In this document: positions 1-8,428 of the stretch, piece by piece
Layout of the letters: the number at the start of each line of letters is the position of its first letter
How positions within the stretch are numbered: position 1 is the stretch's first letter
Assembly (NCBI GenBank): GCA_030263395.1
Contig: SZOW01000010.1
Coordinates: 31,013 to 95,012 of the forward strand
Reading direction: 5' to 3'
DNA from: QUBU01 sp014337915
GTDB lineage: Bacteria > Pseudomonadota > Gammaproteobacteria > Steroidobacterales > GCA-2729495
DNA length: 64,000 nt
Position numbers and translations under genes: made by a program
Notes under the pieces: generated by a model
The model's database searches: none
Told to the model about the DNA's origin: nothing
The model's input: only the letters and a program-made list of their open reading frames with translations

Positions 1-1
1 C

Positions 2-244
2 CTGCGCGACATCCTGCAGAAGCTGCAGGCCGAGGCCGCCGGCTTCAAGCCCTACAGTCCCGATCCGCAGGCGCCACCCATCGACCAGCGGCTGGCGAAG
101 GAGCTCTCGAACACCATGGACTCCATCATGCTGTACGAGAAGAACCTGGCCGACACCAGGAACCGCAAGGCGGACGTGGTCGGCCAGTTCACCGCCGACA
201 TCAGCCGCTTCAAGGAACTGAAGGCCGCAGCGCCGCAGGAGTGA
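2..244 (+). CDS. C-terminal fragment of an unrecognised protein
   Basis: The frame is open from the left edge of the window and ends with TGA at 242-244, so only the last 80 residues are visible. The segment is rich in charged residues and looks helical, with a run around AKELSNTMDSIMLYEKN and an alanine/proline-rich end. There is no signal peptide, cysteine pair or catalytic motif in the visible part. It converges on dut, with about 30 bases between the two stop codons. I do not recognise the family and assign no function; the missing N-terminal part would be needed. Confidence 0.55.
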   Translation: MRDILQKLQAEAAGFKPYSPDPQAPPIDQRLAKELSNTMDSIMLYEKNLADTRNRKADVVGQFTADISRFKELKAAAPQE

Positions 245-274
245 GGCGCCGCTGCCGGATGCCTCCGGCGGGCA

Positions 275-739
275 TCAGCGCTGGCCGGTATGGCCAAAGC
301 CGCCCGCGCCGCGCTCGCTGGCGGTGAACTCCGCAACCAGCTCGAACTGCGCCTGCAGCACCGGCACGAAGACCATCTGCGCCAGGCGCGCGCCCGGCTC
401 GATGATGAAAGCCTCGCGGCCGCGGTTCCACACCGAAACCATGACCTGCCCCTGGTAGTCCGAGTCGATCAGGCCGACCAGGTTGCCGAGCACGATGCCA
501 TGCTTGTGGCCGAGCCCCGAGCGCGGCAGGATCAGCGCCGCCAGACCCGGATCGGCCATGTGCACGGCCATCCCCGTGGGCACCAGCGTCGTGGCCCCGG
601 GCTCGAGCAGCAGGTTCTCCGCCACGCAGGCGCGCAGGTCGATGCCTGCCGAACCCGTGGTGGCGTAGTCGGGCAGCGGGAATTCACCGCCGAGGCGCGG
701 ATCGAGGATCCGCAGCTGGACGCGCGGGCGGGCACTCAC
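275..739 (-). CDS. dut: dUTP diphosphatase
   Basis: Hydrolyses dUTP to dUMP and diphosphate, keeping uracil out of DNA and supplying dUMP for thymidylate synthesis. The 154-residue product is close to the usual 151 and carries the trimeric dUTPase motifs: AGIDLRA near residue 30, PTGMAVH, the long PRSGLGHKHG segment followed by GLIDSDYQG, and the C-terminal GAGGFGHTG motif that closes over the active site. The start is a GTG at 739-737 that overlaps the coaBC stop codon by four bases (GTGA). Translational coupling with coaBC is therefore likely. A longer open frame exists upstream but runs antisense through coaBC and has no homology to the family. Confidence 0.96.
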   Translation of the reverse strand: MSARPRVQLRILDPRLGGEFPLPDYATTGSAGIDLRACVAENLLLEPGATTLVPTGMAVHMADPGLAALILPRSGLGHKHGIVLGNLVGLIDSDYQGQVMVSVWNRGREAFIIEPGARLAQMVFVPVLQAQFELVAEFTASERGAGGFGHTGQR

Positions 740-1980
740 GACAGCCGGGGCCGGCGGATGGGCGTGACGCCGGCCGCGGTGCCGGCGAGGCGCAGCGCGA
801 TGGCGGCGACGATGCGCCGCGCGAGTTCCAGCTTGGAAGTCTGCGCGATCTCCTCGCGCCCGCCCGGCCAGAGCAGCACCGCGCTGTTGTCGTCGCGGTC
901 GAAGCCGAGCTGGTTGCCGACCAGGTTGGCGACGATCATGTCCAGGCCCTTGCGCTGCAGCTTGTCCAGCGCGTGCTCCTCGAGCTTCTCGGTCTCGGCA
1001 GCGAAGCCGACGGTGAACGGCCGTCCCTGCGCCAGCGCAGCGACCGCGGCCAGCACATCGGCGCATTTCACCAGGTGCAGGTCCAGCGTCGCCGCCTTCT
1101 TCTTGATCTTCTGGCCGGCGGCCTGCTCCGGGCGATAGTCGGACACCGCGGCGGCGCCGATGTAGATGTCCGCCTGCGCGGCGCGCGCCAGCGTCGCCTC
1201 GTGCATCTCGGCCGCGGACTCCACGTCGACGCGTTCCACGCCCGGTGGCGTCGTGATCTGCACCGGCCCGGCAACCAGCGTTACCCGGGCACCAGCCTCG
1301 GCCGCGGCCTGTGCCACAGCGAAGCCCATCTTGCCGGAGCTGCGGTTGCTGATGAACCGCACCGGATCGATGGGCTCGCGCGTCGGGCCTGCCGTCACCA
1401 GCACGCGCCTGCCGGCCAGCGAGCCGTTCGCCATGCCGGCCAGGGAGACCAGCGCCGCGACGATCTCCGCCGGTTCGCTCATGCGGCCCGGGCCGCTCTC
1501 GCCGCAGGCCTGCGCGCCCTCGGCGGGGCCGACGAAGCGCACGCCGCGAGCGGCGAGCAGCGTACGGTTGTCACGCGTCGCCGGATGCGCCCACATGACG
1601 TGGTTCATGGCTGGCGCCAGCAACAGCGGTGCGCTGGTCGCCAGGCACAGGGTGGTCAGCAGGTCGGGGGCGAGGCCGGCGGCGAGCTCGGCCATCACAT
1701 GCGCCGTGGCCGGGGCGATGACCACGTAGTCCGCCCAGCGCGCGAGTTCGATGTGGCCCATGGCGGCCTCGGCCTGCGCATCCCAGAGGTCCTGGCGCAC
1801 CGGCTGGCCGGACACGGCCTGGAACACCGTGGGCGCGACCATGCAGGCCGCACTGCGGGTCATGACCACGCGTACCTCGGCACCCTGGTCACGCAGGCGG
1901 CGGACGACATCCGGGCTCTTGTAGGCGGCGATGCCACCTGAGACGCCGAGGAGGATCTTCTTGCCGGCCAGCAGGCTCAT
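736..1980 (-). CDS. coaBC: Bifunctional phosphopantothenoylcysteine decarboxylase / phosphopantothenate-cysteine ligase
   Basis: Catalyses two consecutive steps of coenzyme A synthesis: joining phosphopantothenate to cysteine, then decarboxylation to 4'-phosphopantetheine. The N-terminal CoaC half (about 1-185) has the flavin-binding GGIAAYKS, the catalytic-type His 76, the PAMN motif with Asn 126, and Cys 159 in the ACGESGPGRM flap. The C-terminal CoaB half (about 190-414) has AGPTREPIDPVRFISNRSSG and the lysine-rich GQKIKKK region. The start was set at the ATG at 1980 (MSLLAGKKILLG), which gives 414 residues, close to the E. coli enzyme; an upstream extension in the same frame is not supported. 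coaBC and dut form an operon divergent from radC, the usual gammaproteobacterial order. Confidence 0.97.
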   Translation of the reverse strand: MSLLAGKKILLGVSGGIAAYKSPDVVRRLRDQGAEVRVVMTRSAACMVAPTVFQAVSGQPVRQDLWDAQAEAAMGHIELARWADYVVIAPATAHVMAELAAGLAPDLLTTLCLATSAPLLLAPAMNHVMWAHPATRDNRTLLAARGVRFVGPAEGAQACGESGPGRMSEPAEIVAALVSLAGMANGSLAGRRVLVTAGPTREPIDPVRFISNRSSGKMGFAVAQAAAEAGARVTLVAGPVQITTPPGVERVDVESAAEMHEATLARAAQADIYIGAAAVSDYRPEQAAGQKIKKKAATLDLHLVKCADVLAAVAALAQGRPFTVGFAAETEKLEEHALDKLQRKGLDMIVANLVGNQLGFDRDDNSAVLLWPGGREEIAQTSKLELARRIVAAIALRLAGTAAGVTPIRRPRLS

Positions 1981-2086
1981 GCAACTAGCGTACAAGAATC
2001 GCCCCGCCGGGTGGATCGCTTTGTCCCTGCTGCGGGCAGTTTCGTGACTTGGGTCGCGCCCGCGCCAACCCGGAGAATGGCCGGCC

Positions 2087-2770
2087 ATGGAAACGCGATC
2101 GATCAAGGACTGGCCGCCCGGCGAGCGGCCCCGCGAACGCCTGCGCGGTGCCGGGCCGACCCAGCTGTCGGATGCCGAGCTGCTGGCGGTGATGCTCGGT
2201 CGCGGCGTGCGCGGGGCCTCGGCGGTCGAGCTGGCCCGCAGCCTGCTCGCCACCTTCGGCGGCATCCGCGGGGTACTCAACGCCAGCCTGGAGGACCTGC
2301 AGGGCCTGCGCGGGGTTGGGCCTGGCAAGGCAGCCGCCCTCGTGGCCGTGCGCGAGTGCTGCTGCCGCTACCTGCAGCAGAAGCTGGCACCGGGCCGGGC
2401 CATTCGCTCCCCGGCCGACAGCCGCGAGTTCCTGCTGGCCCGCCTGCGGGACCGGCCGCAAGAGGTGTTTTGCTGCCTGTTCCTCGACAATCGCCACCGG
2501 GTCCTGGCTTTTGAGGAACTTTTCCAGGGAACTATCGACAACACGACGGTGTACCCCCGGGAGGTCGTGCGCCAGGTGCTGCGCCGGAACGCGGCGGCCG
2601 TGATCCTGGCCCACAACCACCCCTCCGGGGTGGCCGAGCCGAGCGAGGCAGACCAGCTGATCACCCGGCGCATCCGCGGGGCCCTCGAACTGATCGATGT
2701 GCGGCTGCTCGACCACTTCGTCATAGGCGACGGCGTCTGCACCTCGCTTGCCAGCCGCGGCATGCTCTAA
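2087..2770 (+). CDS. radC: RadC family JAB1/MPN-domain protein
   Basis: This 227-residue protein matches RadC/YicR. The N-terminal helix-hairpin-helix part (GLRGVGPGKAAAL, about 73-85) is followed by the JAB1/MPN metalloprotease-like domain with the metal-binding HNHPSG at 176-181 and an Asp at about 189. The reaction and substrate of RadC remain unknown; the old link to recombination repair is not secure. It is divergent from coaBC and lies upstream of rpmB-rpmG, as in most Gammaproteobacteria. A perfect 8-bp hairpin just beyond the stop (2788-2811) may act as its terminator, although the rpmB promoter sits in the same place. Confidence 0.94.
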   Translation: METRSIKDWPPGERPRERLRGAGPTQLSDAELLAVMLGRGVRGASAVELARSLLATFGGIRGVLNASLEDLQGLRGVGPGKAAALVAVRECCCRYLQQKLAPGRAIRSPADSREFLLARLRDRPQEVFCCLFLDNRHRVLAFEELFQGTIDNTTVYPREVVRQVLRRNAAAVILAHNHPSGVAEPSEADQLITRRIRGALELIDVRLLDHFVIGDGVCTSLASRGML

Positions 2771-2774
2771 GGGG

Positions 2775-2803
2775 TTGCCTGAATGGCGGCCGGCTGGTTT
2801 AAT
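2775..2803 (+). promoter_or_regulatory. Probable sigma-70 promoter for rpmB-rpmG
   Basis: TTGCCT (2775-2780) and TTTAAT (2798-2803) are separated by 17 bases, a good -35/-10 pair. The -10 element lies in the loop of a perfect inverted repeat, GGCCGGCT-N8-AGCCGGCC (2788-2811), which could either terminate radC transcripts or affect promoter access. The predicted transcript would have a leader of about 50 bases before rpmB. This is inferred from sequence only. Confidence 0.5.
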
Positions 2804-2860
2804 AGCCGGCCTTTCGCCCCGAGCGGGCGATTCAACCACCTGATTCGACAGAGGTTCGTC

Positions 2861-3097
2861 ATGTCGCGCGTCTGCCAGGTCACCGGCAAGCGGCCGTCCT
2901 ACGGGAACACGGTTTCCCACGCCAACAACAAGAGCCGGCGCCGCTGGCTGCCGAACCTCCACACGCACCGCTTCTGGCTGGAGAGCGAGAAGCGCTTCGT
3001 GCGGCTGCGGGTCACAACGCGCGGCCTGCGCACCATCGACAAGGTCGGGCTCGAGAAGGTCGTGGCTGACCTGCGCGCCCGCGGCGAGAAGGTCTGA
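2861..3097 (+). CDS. rpmB: 50S ribosomal protein L28
   Basis: Structural protein of the large ribosomal subunit, 78 residues, the same length as in E. coli. The N-terminus MSRVCQVTGKRP and the central NNKSRRRWLPNLH segment are characteristic. It is the zinc-free form, with only one cysteine. The ATG at 2861 was chosen because it follows a purine-rich GAGGT ribosome-binding site and matches the family start; the open frame continues upstream into the promoter. It is followed after 11 bases by rpmG in a two-gene operon. Confidence 0.97.
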   Translation: MSRVCQVTGKRPSYGNTVSHANNKSRRRWLPNLHTHRFWLESEKRFVRLRVTTRGLRTIDKVGLEKVVADLRARGEKV

Positions 3098-3108
3098 GGG
3101 CAGCAGCC

Positions 3109-3273
3109 ATGGCAAGCAAGCGCGACAAGATCAAGCTCGTGTCCACCGCTGACACCGGCCACTACTACACCACCACCAAGAACAAGCGGCTGCATCCGGA
3201 CAAGATGGAGGTCAACAAATTCGACCCCGTGGTCCGCAAGTACGTGAAGTACAAGGAAGCCAAGATCAAGTAG
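3109..3273 (+). CDS. rpmG: 50S ribosomal protein L33
   Basis: 54-residue large-subunit protein starting MASKRDKIKLVS and ending EAKIK. It lacks the two CxxC pairs of the zinc-binding type and so belongs to the cysteine-free (C-minus) group, like the L28 beside it. The ATG at 3109 lies 11 bases after the rpmB stop. The stop is followed immediately by a strong intrinsic terminator, which closes the rpmBG operon. Confidence 0.96.
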   Translation: MASKRDKIKLVSTADTGHYYTTTKNKRLHPDKMEVNKFDPVVRKYVKYKEAKIK

Positions 3274-3303
3274 AAAAAAAACCGCCGGAAGGCGGTTTTT
3301 TTT
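3274..3303. terminator. Bidirectional intrinsic terminator between rpmG and the desaturase gene
   Basis: The perfect 6-bp stem ACCGCC-GGAA-GGCGGT (3281-3296) is followed by seven T residues and preceded by a run of A residues. It can therefore terminate the rightward rpmBG transcript and the leftward desaturase transcript that ends at 3325. Confidence 0.88.
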
Positions 3304-3324
3304 CGTCCACTCCCGGCAGCGACC

Positions 3325-4536
3325 TCAGGCCGGTACCGGCCGCAGCTGGGGCTGCGGCTGCGGGATGTACTCGCGCAGGCGTGCCGAGAAATCCTCCAGC
3401 GCGGCGATGCCGCTCGCCTCGGCCCGCGCGCACCACTCGCGCAGCTCGACCACCAGCCGTTCGTTGGAGACGTTGGCCTGCTGCCAGACGCGCATCAGCT
3501 GCTGGCGGTACTGGTCCACGGTGTGCAGCACCGGGCTGCTGGCCAGGATGCGGGCCAGGCGCTGGCGCGCCGGCTCGTCCATCAGGCCGGGCCAGCGGGT
3601 CAGCAGACGGCCGGCCGAGCGCAGCAGCACGTCGCCGCGCCGTGAACGGCGCTCCATGCGCAGCACCGGCAGCACCACGCGGCGGCTGTAGTCCCGCAGC
3701 ACATGCATGCGGTTCTGCAGGACGGCGCGCAGGGTGTCCACGTCCACCGGGCGCGGCGCAGCCGCGAAATGCGGCACCGGCGCCAGGCGGCCGATGCGGC
3801 ACAGGCCCAGCGCCGCCAGCGCGCGGATGTAGAACCAGCCGATGTCGAATTCACCGGAGCGCAGCGAGAACCGTGCCGAGGTGGGGAAGGCGTGGTGATT
3901 GTTGTGCAGCTCCTCGCCGCCGATCAGCACCCCGACCGGCACCAGGTTGGTGGAGGCATCCTCGGTTTCGAAGTTGCGGTAGCCGATGGCGTGGCCGACG
4001 CCGTTGATGACGCCGGCCGCGAAAAACGGCATCGCCACCATCTGCACGGCGAACAGGGTGATGCCGCCGGCGCCGAACAGCAGCACGTCGATACCGAGCA
4101 TCAGCCAGACGCCCACGAGGCCGTGACGGTAGACGTGGCGCTCCAGCCAGTCATCCGGGGTGCCGCGGCCGTACTTCTCGAGCGTTTCCTGGTTGGCCGC
4201 CTCGACGCGATACACCTCGGCGCCGCGCAGCAGGATGGTGCGCAGCCCGTACACGACGGGGCTGTGGGGATCATCGCGGGTTTCGCAGAAGGCGTGGTGC
4301 TTGCGGTGCACAGCCACCCATTCGCGTGTCACCATGCCCGAAGTCAGCCAGATCCACAGGCGGAAGAAGTGGCGGATGGCCGGGTGCAGGTCGATGGCGC
4401 GATGCGCCTGGTCGCGGTGCAGGTACAGCGTGACCGCCGCCATCGAGATGTGGACGGCCACGAAGGCCATCGCCGCCTTGCCCCAGAAGCCGAGGCCCAG
4501 CAGGCCATCTATATGATCCGCAAGAAATTGAAGCAT
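3325..4536 (-). CDS. Membrane fatty-acyl desaturase (DesA-like)
   Basis: Integral-membrane di-iron desaturase that would introduce a double bond into acyl chains, probably at position 9 of phospholipid-bound or CoA-bound acyl groups. All three histidine boxes are visible: HRDQAH (40-45), HRKHH (77-81) and EELHNNHH near residue 215. Hydrophobic segments lie around 20-38, 52-70 and 145-190. The length is 403 residues from the ATG at 4536; an upstream in-frame GTG at 4572 would add 12 residues. A C-terminal region of about 140 residues beyond the third box is arginine-rich and not part of the core fold, as in related proteobacterial proteins. It converges with rpmG at a shared terminator and is divergent from mutM. 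Substrate and regiochemistry are inference. Confidence 0.9.
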   Translation of the reverse strand: MLQFLADHIDGLLGLGFWGKAAMAFVAVHISMAAVTLYLHRDQAHRAIDLHPAIRHFFRLWIWLTSGMVTREWVAVHRKHHAFCETRDDPHSPVVYGLRTILLRGAEVYRVEAANQETLEKYGRGTPDDWLERHVYRHGLVGVWLMLGIDVLLFGAGGITLFAVQMVAMPFFAAGVINGVGHAIGYRNFETEDASTNLVPVGVLIGGEELHNNHHAFPTSARFSLRSGEFDIGWFYIRALAALGLCRIGRLAPVPHFAAAPRPVDVDTLRAVLQNRMHVLRDYSRRVVLPVLRMERRSRRGDVLLRSAGRLLTRWPGLMDEPARQRLARILASSPVLHTVDQYRQQLMRVWQQANVSNERLVVELREWCARAEASGIAALEDFSARLREYIPQPQPQLRPVPA

Positions 4537-4675
4537 CCCGGTCGCCCGTCCATGGTGTTGGCTGCGGGCCACTATAGCGGATGGCCCGCGCGGCGACCAA
4601 GGCAGCCTTCACGGCATTGGGCCTCGCCAGCCCCGGCTTGCCGCAACGCATTGCCTGCTTTGCCGAAGGCAGCAC

Positions 4676-5575
4676 ATGCCTGAGCTGCCCGAGGTCGAGA
4701 CCACGCGCCGCGGCATCGCGCCCTGGATGGAGGGCCGGCGCATCCGCCAGCTGCTGGTGCGCGAACGGCGCCTGCGCTGGCCGATTCCGCCGCGGCTCGG
4801 GGCAAGGCTGGCCGGCGCCCGCGTGCAGCGCGTCGGCCGGCGCGGCAAGTACCTGCTGCTGGAGACCTCGCGGGGCACGGCGCTGCTGCACCTGGGCATG
4901 TCCGGGAGCCTGCGCGTGCTGGAGCAGGTGCAGGCTCCCGGCCGACACGACCACTTCGACATCCTGCTCGATGGGGGATACTGCATCCGCTTCCACGATC
5001 CGCGCCGCTTCGGCTCGCTGCTCTGGGCGGGCAGCGAACCGCAGGCGCATCCGCTGCTCGCGAATCTCGGCCCCGAGCCGCTGGAGGCTGCGTTCAGCGG
5101 CAGCTACCTGCACGATCGTGCACGCGGACGGCGCCTGGCCATCAAGCCGTTCATCATGAATGCGGCGATCGTCGTCGGTGTCGGCAACATCTATGCGAGC
5201 GAGGCGCTGTTCCGCGCGGGTCTGCATCCCTGCCGCGCGGCGCAGCGTATCCCGCTCGCAGGCATGGAGCGGCTGGCGGGCGCCGTGCGCGAAGTGCTCG
5301 ACGAGGCGCTGGCGCTCGGCGGCACGACGCTGCGGGACTTCCATGGCAGTGGTGGCGAGCCCGGGTACTTCGCGCAGGAACTGCGTGTCTACGACCGGGC
5401 CGGCGAAGCCTGCGGCAGCTGCGGCACGCCGATCCGCCAGTTCCGGCAGGGCCAGCGCTCGACGTTCTTCTGCCCGCGCTGCCAGCCGCGCAGCGGCCTC
5501 AGTAGACCAGGGCCTCGCCCTCGCGGCGCGGGTCGCCCGCCGCCTCGACCTTCCCGCTCGCGTAGTCCCAGGTGA
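4676..5575 (+). CDS. mutM: Formamidopyrimidine-DNA glycosylase
   Basis: Base-excision repair enzyme that removes 8-oxoguanine and formamidopyrimidines and nicks the abasic site. It starts with the obligatory MPELPEV (catalytic Pro 2 and Glu 3), has the GRRGKYLLL lysine near 58, and ends its core with a zinc finger, CGSCG...CPRC, at about 242-266. The family usually ends right after the finger at 270 or so; here the frame continues about 27 residues with an arginine/proline-rich tail. That tail overlaps the 3' end of the convergent ggt gene by 77 bases. The tail may be functional or simply a consequence of a lost stop codon. Confidence 0.95.
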   Translation: MPELPEVETTRRGIAPWMEGRRIRQLLVRERRLRWPIPPRLGARLAGARVQRVGRRGKYLLLETSRGTALLHLGMSGSLRVLEQVQAPGRHDHFDILLDGGYCIRFHDPRRFGSLLWAGSEPQAHPLLANLGPEPLEAAFSGSYLHDRARGRRLAIKPFIMNAAIVVGVGNIYASEALFRAGLHPCRAAQRIPLAGMERLAGAVREVLDEALALGGTTLRDFHGSGGEPGYFAQELRVYDRAGEACGSCGTPIRQFRQGQRSTFFCPRCQPRSGLSRPGPRPRGAGRPPPRPSRSRSPR

Positions 5576-7187
5576 CCACGTTCATGTTGCCGTAGTCCCG
5601 GCCGCTGGCCTTGAGGCGGTGGCCCATGGCCTCCAGCGCGCGGATTTCCTCGTCGCTGAAGGCCCCGGGCTCGTAGGTCACCACGTCGGGCAGGAACTGG
5701 TGGTGGTAGCGCCGTAGCGCCGTCATCGAATGCGCGTCGTGGCCGTCGATCCAGTCCAGCGTGGCCAGCAGCACCATGGTGATGATGCGGCTGCCGCCCG
5801 GCGTGCCGAGGATGGCCAGGCCACGGCTGGACTCGAGGAAGGTCGGCGTCATGCTCGAGAGCATGCGCTTGCCCGGTGCAATGGCATTGGCGGTGGCGCC
5901 CTGCAGCTCGTAGGCGTTGCCCGTGCCCGGCTTCACCGTGAAATCATCCATCTCGTTGTTGAGGATGACGCCGGTGCCGGGCGGCATGAACGCCGCGCCA
6001 TACCAGGTATTGATGGACAGCGTGCCCGCGACCCGGTTGCCCTCGGCATCAAGGATGGAGAAATGCGTGGTGTCGTTGCCTTCGCTGCCGTCGGTCCTGG
6101 CCGCAGGCAGCAGTTCGCTGGGGGTGGCGCGGTCGAGCCGGATGGAGGCGCGCTGGCCGGCCGCATAGAACGGGCTCAGCAGCTGCGCGACCGGCACGGC
6201 GCTGAATGCCGGGTCCCCGAGCCAGGCGCTGCGGTCACGGTAGGCGCGGCGCATGGACTCGATGATGAGGTGCTTGCGCGTGGCGCCGTCGAAGCGGCCG
6301 AGGTCCCAGCCCGAGAGGATGTTGAGCATGTCTACCAGGCCGATGCCTCCGGCCGAAGGCAGCGGCGCAGAGACGATCTGCACGCCGCGGTAGCTGGCGC
6401 GCACCGGCTCGCGCTCGATGACCTGGTAACCGGCCAGGTCCGCCGCGGACCAAATGCCGCCGCCGGCACGCACGCCCTCCACCAGCGCCGCCGCGGTGGG
6501 GCCACGGTAGAAACCGTCGAAGCCACCGGAGGCCAGCCGGCGCAGCGTCAGCGCCAGGTCCGGCTGGCGCAGGCGCGCGCCGATCGCCGGCAGCTCTCCA
6601 TCTGGACAGAACACCGCCATCATTGCCGGCGACTTCTCCATGGCCTTGCGGCGGAAACGCAGGCCGGCCTGCAGGCCGGCATCGATGGCGATCCCCTCCT
6701 CGGCCAGGCGGATGGCCGGCGCGAGGCTGCGCGCGAGCGGCAGGCGGCCGTAGCGCCTGGCGATGTGGACCAGCGCTGCTGGCTCGCCCGGGATGCCGGC
6801 GGCGAGCGGGCCATCGAGGCTGGCACCCGGGATGACGTTGCCGGCCGCGTCGAGGTACATCCCGGCAGTGGCGGCGGCCGGCGCGGTCTCGCGCCCGTCG
6901 ACCAGGACGTCGCGTGCATCGCGCGCGACATGCAGCAGCCAGAAGCCGCCACCCCCGAGGCCGGAGGCATTGGGCTCGGCCACCGCCAGCGCCGCGCTCA
7001 CCGCCACCGCGGCATCGAAGGCATTGCCGCCGGCGGCCAGCGCTTCCTCGCCCGCGGCGATCGCCTGCGGATGCGCCGCCGCGATGGCAGCCTTGCCGGG
7101 CCGCGCCGGCGTCGCGGCGCCTGCGGCGCCGGTGAGCAGGAAGGCGGCGAGGACCAGCGCGGCGAGCAGCAGCTGACGCAGCTTCAT
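5499..7187 (-). CDS. ggt: Gamma-glutamyltransferase, periplasmic
   Basis: N-terminal-nucleophile hydrolase that cleaves the gamma-glutamyl bond of glutathione and related peptides in the periplasm. A Sec signal peptide (MKLRQLLLAALVLAAFLLTG, cleavage near GAA) is present from the ATG at 7187. The self-processing site is NDTTHFS, with the catalytic threonine at about 373, separating the large and small subunits. Further family signatures are SGLGGGGFWLLH near residue 85, SSMTPTF, and GTPGGSRI in the small subunit. At 562 residues it is of normal size. Ten residues upstream in the open frame are probably not translated. Its end overlaps the long tail of mutM. Confidence 0.93.
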   Translation of the reverse strand: MKLRQLLLAALVLAAFLLTGAAGAATPARPGKAAIAAAHPQAIAAGEEALAAGGNAFDAAVAVSAALAVAEPNASGLGGGGFWLLHVARDARDVLVDGRETAPAAATAGMYLDAAGNVIPGASLDGPLAAGIPGEPAALVHIARRYGRLPLARSLAPAIRLAEEGIAIDAGLQAGLRFRRKAMEKSPAMMAVFCPDGELPAIGARLRQPDLALTLRRLASGGFDGFYRGPTAAALVEGVRAGGGIWSAADLAGYQVIEREPVRASYRGVQIVSAPLPSAGGIGLVDMLNILSGWDLGRFDGATRKHLIIESMRRAYRDRSAWLGDPAFSAVPVAQLLSPFYAAGQRASIRLDRATPSELLPAARTDGSEGNDTTHFSILDAEGNRVAGTLSINTWYGAAFMPPGTGVILNNEMDDFTVKPGTGNAYELQGATANAIAPGKRMLSSMTPTFLESSRGLAILGTPGGSRIITMVLLATLDWIDGHDAHSMTALRRYHHQFLPDVVTYEPGAFSDEEIRALEAMGHRLKASGRDYGNMNVVTWDYASGKVEAAGDPRREGEALVY

Positions 7188-7228
7188 GGGCCGCAATGCC
7201 GGGCCTGTGTGGTGCACCGCGGGCAGCC

Positions 7229-7714
7229 TCAGCGCTTGCTGAACCGGCGGCCCAGCGCCTGCGCCACCTTCGGGTGCACCAGCGCCGTCACGTCGCCGCC
7301 GAGGGCCGCCACTTCGCGGACCAGCGTCGAGGAGACGAAGGTGTACTGCTCGGCCGGCGTCATGAAGATCGTCTCCACGCCGGTCTCCAGATGGCGGTTC
7401 ATGCTCGCCAGCTGGAACTCGTACTCGAAGTCCGATACCGCGCGCAGCCCGCGAATCACCACCTGCAGCCCGTGGGCCTTCGCATAGCCCACCGTGAGCC
7501 CGGTGTAGCCGTCGACGCGCACGTTGTCCAGGTCGGCGAGCGCATCTCGCGCCAGCTGCATGCGCTCCTCGAGCGCGAACATCGGCGCCTTGTGCGGACT
7601 GGCCGCCACGGCGACCACCACTTCGTCGAAGATGCGGGCGGCGCGGCGCACCAGTTCGTGGTGGCCGTTGGTGATGGGATCGAAGGTCCCGGGATACATG
7701 GCACCGACTGGCAC
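7229..7714 (-). CDS. coaD: Pantetheine-phosphate adenylyltransferase
   Basis: Fourth step of CoA synthesis: adenylyl transfer from ATP to 4'-phosphopantetheine, giving dephospho-CoA. The nucleotidyltransferase signature YPGTFDPITNGH lies at the N-terminus, and IRGLRAVSDFEYE and FVSSTLVREVA follow. The start is a GTG at 7714, which has a GGGAG ribosome-binding site about nine bases upstream and matches the E. coli N-terminus; the ATG five codons later would clip the fold. At 161 residues it is the normal length. It is 13 bases downstream of rsmD in the same operon. Confidence 0.96.
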   Translation of the reverse strand: MPVGAMYPGTFDPITNGHHELVRRAARIFDEVVVAVAASPHKAPMFALEERMQLARDALADLDNVRVDGYTGLTVGYAKAHGLQVVIRGLRAVSDFEYEFQLASMNRHLETGVETIFMTPAEQYTFVSSTLVREVAALGGDVTALVHPKVAQALGRRFSKR

Positions 7715-7727
7715 GTTCGTGGCTCCC

Positions 7728-8339
7728 TCAGGGACTGGCGGGTCGCTGGACCAGCGCGAAGCGCACCTGGCCTGCTGCCTTCTCCCGCAGGACCACCCAG
7801 TCCGGCGGCAGCGGTGGCAGGGGCTGGTCGCGCGCCATCTCCAGGTACAGGCGCGCACCAGCGGCCAGCCAGCCGCCGTCGAGCAGTGTACACAACTCGC
7901 CGAAATCGGCTTCGCCGAAGGGCGGATCCAGGAACACGAGGTCGAACGGCCGCGGACGGCCGCCGAGGAAACGCGCGGCATCGGCGGCCACCACGCTGGC
8001 CCGTGGCGACTCGCAGCCGAGCCGGGCCAGCGCCTGTTCGAGGGCGCGCGCCACCGGCAGCTGGCGTTCAACGAAGCAGACTTCAGCGGCACCGCGGGAG
8101 AGCGCTTCCAGGCCCAGCGCGCCCGTGCCGGCATAGAGGTCCAGGCAGCGCATCCCGGGGATCACCGGCGCGAGCCAGTTGAACAGCGTCTCGCGCACGC
8201 GGTCCGGCGTCGGGCGTAGCCCGGGGGCGACCAGCACCGGCAGGCGCCGGCCGCGCCAGGCACCGCCGATGATGCGGACCTGCCCGGGTGGCTCGCCCGC
8301 GGCGGCTCCCCTGCTTCCCCTGACTGCCCTGCGCGCCAT
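7728..8339 (-). CDS. rsmD: 16S rRNA (guanine966-N2)-methyltransferase
   Basis: Methylates G966 of 16S rRNA with S-adenosylmethionine. The protein is 203 residues from the ATG at 8339. It shows the substrate-proximal GLRPTPDRVRETLFNWL, the SAM-binding motif DLYAGTGALGLEALSRGA and the catalytic DPPF in LVFLDPPFGEADF. rsmD-coaD downstream and ftsYEX-rpoH divergent is the classic gammaproteobacterial arrangement. The open frame extends 23 residues further upstream, but the start at 8339 fits homologues better. Confidence 0.95.
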   Translation of the reverse strand: MARRAVRGSRGAAAGEPPGQVRIIGGAWRGRRLPVLVAPGLRPTPDRVRETLFNWLAPVIPGMRCLDLYAGTGALGLEALSRGAAEVCFVERQLPVARALEQALARLGCESPRASVVAADAARFLGGRPRPFDLVFLDPPFGEADFGELCTLLDGGWLAAGARLYLEMARDQPLPPLPPDWVVLREKAAGQVRFALVQRPASP

Positions 8340-8428
8340 GATGACGCGACGTTGTAGCAGAATCCGCGCGCCGCCGCGCAACGCCGGCGACGCGCCACGC
8401 CTCTGCATTACCCGCCGCTTCCGCTAAC

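Noticed and set aside
2788..2811. The 8-bp hairpin after radC as a definite terminator
   Set aside because: It is followed by only three T residues and coincides with a good promoter, so its role cannot be decided.
5730..7487. A 585-codon plus-strand frame opposite ggt
   Set aside because: It is antisense to a gene with complete gamma-glutamyltransferase motifs and shows no protein-like pattern of its own.
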